Source: Spirochaetia bacterium
GTDB taxonomy: Bacteria; Spirochaetota; Spirochaetia; PWKH01
Assembly: GCA_007128345.1 (NCBI GenBank)
Contig: SKXS01000063.1
Coordinates: forward strand, 1-22,993
DNA length: 22,993 nucleotides
Direction of reading: 5' to 3'
The translations under genes and the position numbers were made by a program. Position 1 is the stretch's first letter, and every line of letters starts with the position of its first letter. The notes under the pieces are model-generated. The model was not told the origin of the DNA, ran no database searches, and saw nothing but the letters and a program-made list of their open reading frames with translations. Shown here one piece after another: positions 21,654 through 22,993 of the stretch.

Positions 21654-22993
21654 ATGATACCGTTAGCGACTTCTCAGCAGATGACCCGTATTGATTCTGA
21701 AGCGCAGGAATCCTTTGGTATTCCCGGCATCCTGCTTATGGAGCAGGCCGGGGTGAAGGGCTTTCATCGCTGTGTGCAGAAATATCAGGATCGCATGCAC
21801 AGGGATTCCCGGTTCGTCTTCATTGCGGGGGGAGGGAATAACGGGGGGGATGCCCTCGTCATGGCCCGGGAGGCATCAGTGTGGGGAGCCGATCACGTCT
21901 CAGTGGTGCTCACCAGCACGAGAATCAACTCCAATGTGACGCTGCACCGGGACATCTGCGCAAAGATGGAGATCCCGCTGTATTCCTGGCAGCATGACCG
22001 CAGTAAAGCTGAAGCTGCTGTCAGAGATGCCGAGGTGCTAGTAGACGGTATCGCGGGTACCGGTCTTACAGGACCCCTGCGGGGTAACGCGGAAGAAGCG
22101 GTGCGTTTTATCGCATCGCTTACTTCCCGGCCGTTCATCATATCCATTGATCTTGCCAGCGGGATTGCCCCGCAGGTGAGCACCGCCGATGCAGTCATTG
22201 CTGCGGACTGCACGGTTACTATGGGTACACCGAAGGTGACGGCTTTCCTTCCTCACGTGAGGCTCTTCAGCGGTGATATTATCACGGTAAACCCCGGATT
22301 TCCCAGGACCCTCCTGTCCCGGGAGGCAGTCTCCGCCTGTCTCTTGAAGCCTGAGGATGCCTTCCTTCCCCCCATAGCGCTTGATGCCTATAAAAATACC
22401 CGGGGTCACGCAGCGGTCTTCGCAGGATCCGTCGGATACACTGGTGCCGCCCGACTCAGTTCCCAGTCAGCCGCATCAACCCGCACCGGTCTGGTGACCC
22501 TCTACTGTGACGAGGAGCTCTATGAGGTCTGCGCATCCTCTGTCTGGGAGTCGGTAATAGTCAGGCCCGTATCGCACAGGCGTGATGCCATGCGCGGGGT
22601 CACCTCGATTCTCGCCGGCCCTGGTTGGGGAAGGAGTTCAGAGCGGCCGGAACTGCTCTCTGAGCTCATTGAACACGGCATTCCGGGGGTGATCGATGCT
22701 GACGGTATCCACGCCCTTGCGAAACTCATATCCAGCGGAAAGCTCCCCGAAGGGGCTTTGGACTGCCGATGGGTGATCACCCCGCATCCGGGTGAATTCC
22801 GCGCCTTGCAGCCCGGAGTCACCGACGGTACCCTCCTGGAGAAGCTTTCTGCTTTTACCCGGAACCACCGGTGCTGGATGGTATACAAAACCCATGTCAC
22901 CATACTCTCCGGGCCTATGGGCGAGTGCTGGATTGCCGATGAGGCGAATCCGGCACTGGGAAAAGCTGGTTCGGGAGACGTGCTTTCTGGGAT
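21654..22993 (+). CDS. nnr: Bifunctional NAD(P)H-hydrate repair enzyme (epimerase + dehydratase), 3' end cut off
   Basis: The frame is open from ATG 21654 to the window edge, about 446 codons. The N-terminal YjeF_N epimerase domain (about 1-215) shows MEQAG near residue 30, AGGGNNGGDALVMAR near 60-74, VDGIAGTGLTGPLRG near 130 and ISIDLASGI near 163. The C-terminal ribokinase-like dehydratase domain (from about 240) shows NTRGHAAVFAGSVGYTGAA, AGPGWGR, VIDADGIHAL, VITPHPGEF and GKAGSGDVLSG near the cut. The enzyme epimerises damaged NAD(P)HX and dehydrates the S form with ADP or ATP, restoring NAD(P)H. GGGGAGCAGGGAG precedes the start. Only the last few dozen residues should be missing. Confidence 0.95.
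   Translation, partial: MIPLATSQQMTRIDSEAQESFGIPGILLMEQAGVKGFHRCVQKYQDRMHRDSRFVFIAGGGNNGGDALVMAREASVWGADHVSVVLTSTRINSNVTLHRDICAKMEIPLYSWQHDRSKAEAAVRDAEVLVDGIAGTGLTGPLRGNAEEAVRFIASLTSRPFIISIDLASGIAPQVSTADAVIAADCTVTMGTPKVTAFLPHVRLFSGDIITVNPGFPRTLLSREAVSACLLKPEDAFLPPIALDAYKNTRGHAAVFAGSVGYTGAARLSSQSAASTRTGLVTLYCDEELYEVCASSVWESVIVRPVSHRRDAMRGVTSILAGPGWGRSSERPELLSELIEHGIPGVIDADGIHALAKLISSGKLPEGALDCRWVITPHPGEFRALQPGVTDGTLLEKLSAFTRNHRCWMVYKTHVTILSGPMGECWIADEANPALGKAGSGDVLSG

Noticed and set aside
1..22993. CRISPR arrays, insertion sequences, tRNA or rRNA genes, phage genes
   Set aside because: No spaced direct repeats, transposase, cloverleaf or ribosomal RNA sequence was recognised on either strand.

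Overview
The window looks like chromosomal core DNA from a spirochaete, probably a free-living member of the Spirochaetaceae or a relative, with moderately high G+C by eye (not counted). The main reason is gene order. A division and cell-wall cluster (mraZ-rsmH-ftsL-murF-mraY-ftsW-ftsA-ftsZ) runs straight into a DprA/Smf-family gene and then hslV-hslU. This is the arrangement I recall from Borrelia and, in part, Treponema. The single wall-synthesis ligase present (murF, without murE/C/D/G) fits the same picture. No insertion sequences, prophage, CRISPR array, tRNA or rRNA were seen; this is housekeeping DNA with unusual details.

Layout. 1-2013 (+): the 3' end of a DUF4912 protein, then a complete GH57 alpha-glucan enzyme of the branching-enzyme type. 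2014-2518: the only long non-coding stretch. Its last 150 bp carries candidate promoters and a phased array of MraZ-box repeats. 2519-16047 (+): fourteen genes over 13.5 kb, with no gap longer than 66 bp and many start/stop overlaps: mraZ, rsmH, ftsL-like, murF, mraY, ftsW, ftsA, ftsZ, a XerD-like recombinase, an eroded dprA-like gene, a XerC-like recombinase, hslV, hslU and flhF. 16053-17696 (-): a class B penicillin-binding protein of FtsI type. 17758-18831 (+): a membrane-anchored protein with two LysM domains and a LytM/M23 domain that has lost its metal-binding residues. 18833-21556 (-): secA. 21654 to the end (+): a bifunctional NAD(P)HX-repair enzyme (Nnr), cut by the window edge.

How the genes fit together. 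MraZ probably represses its own operon through the repeat array. RsmH methylates 16S rRNA. MurF and MraY make the last cytoplasmic precursor and lipid I. FtsW and the FtsI-type PBP polymerise and cross-link septal wall. FtsL, FtsA and FtsZ form the divisome scaffold. XerC/XerD would resolve chromosome dimers at division. The FtsI gene is transcribed divergently from a gene whose product resembles the amidase activator NlpD in design, so that pair plausibly links septal synthesis to septal splitting. HslUV is an ATP-dependent protease, and FlhF is a GTPase that places flagella.

Most notable points: an array of AAAGTG[T/G] repeats matching the MraZ operator known from Mollicutes; a catalytically dead LytM protein beside ftsI; a DprA relative that keeps its fold pattern and synteny but has lost its signature loop, held between xerD and xerC; no ftsQ/divIB between ftsW and ftsA; an altered nucleotide-binding motif in FtsA; and flhF where Borrelia has flgB. 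No wholly new system is evident; these are modifications of known machinery.
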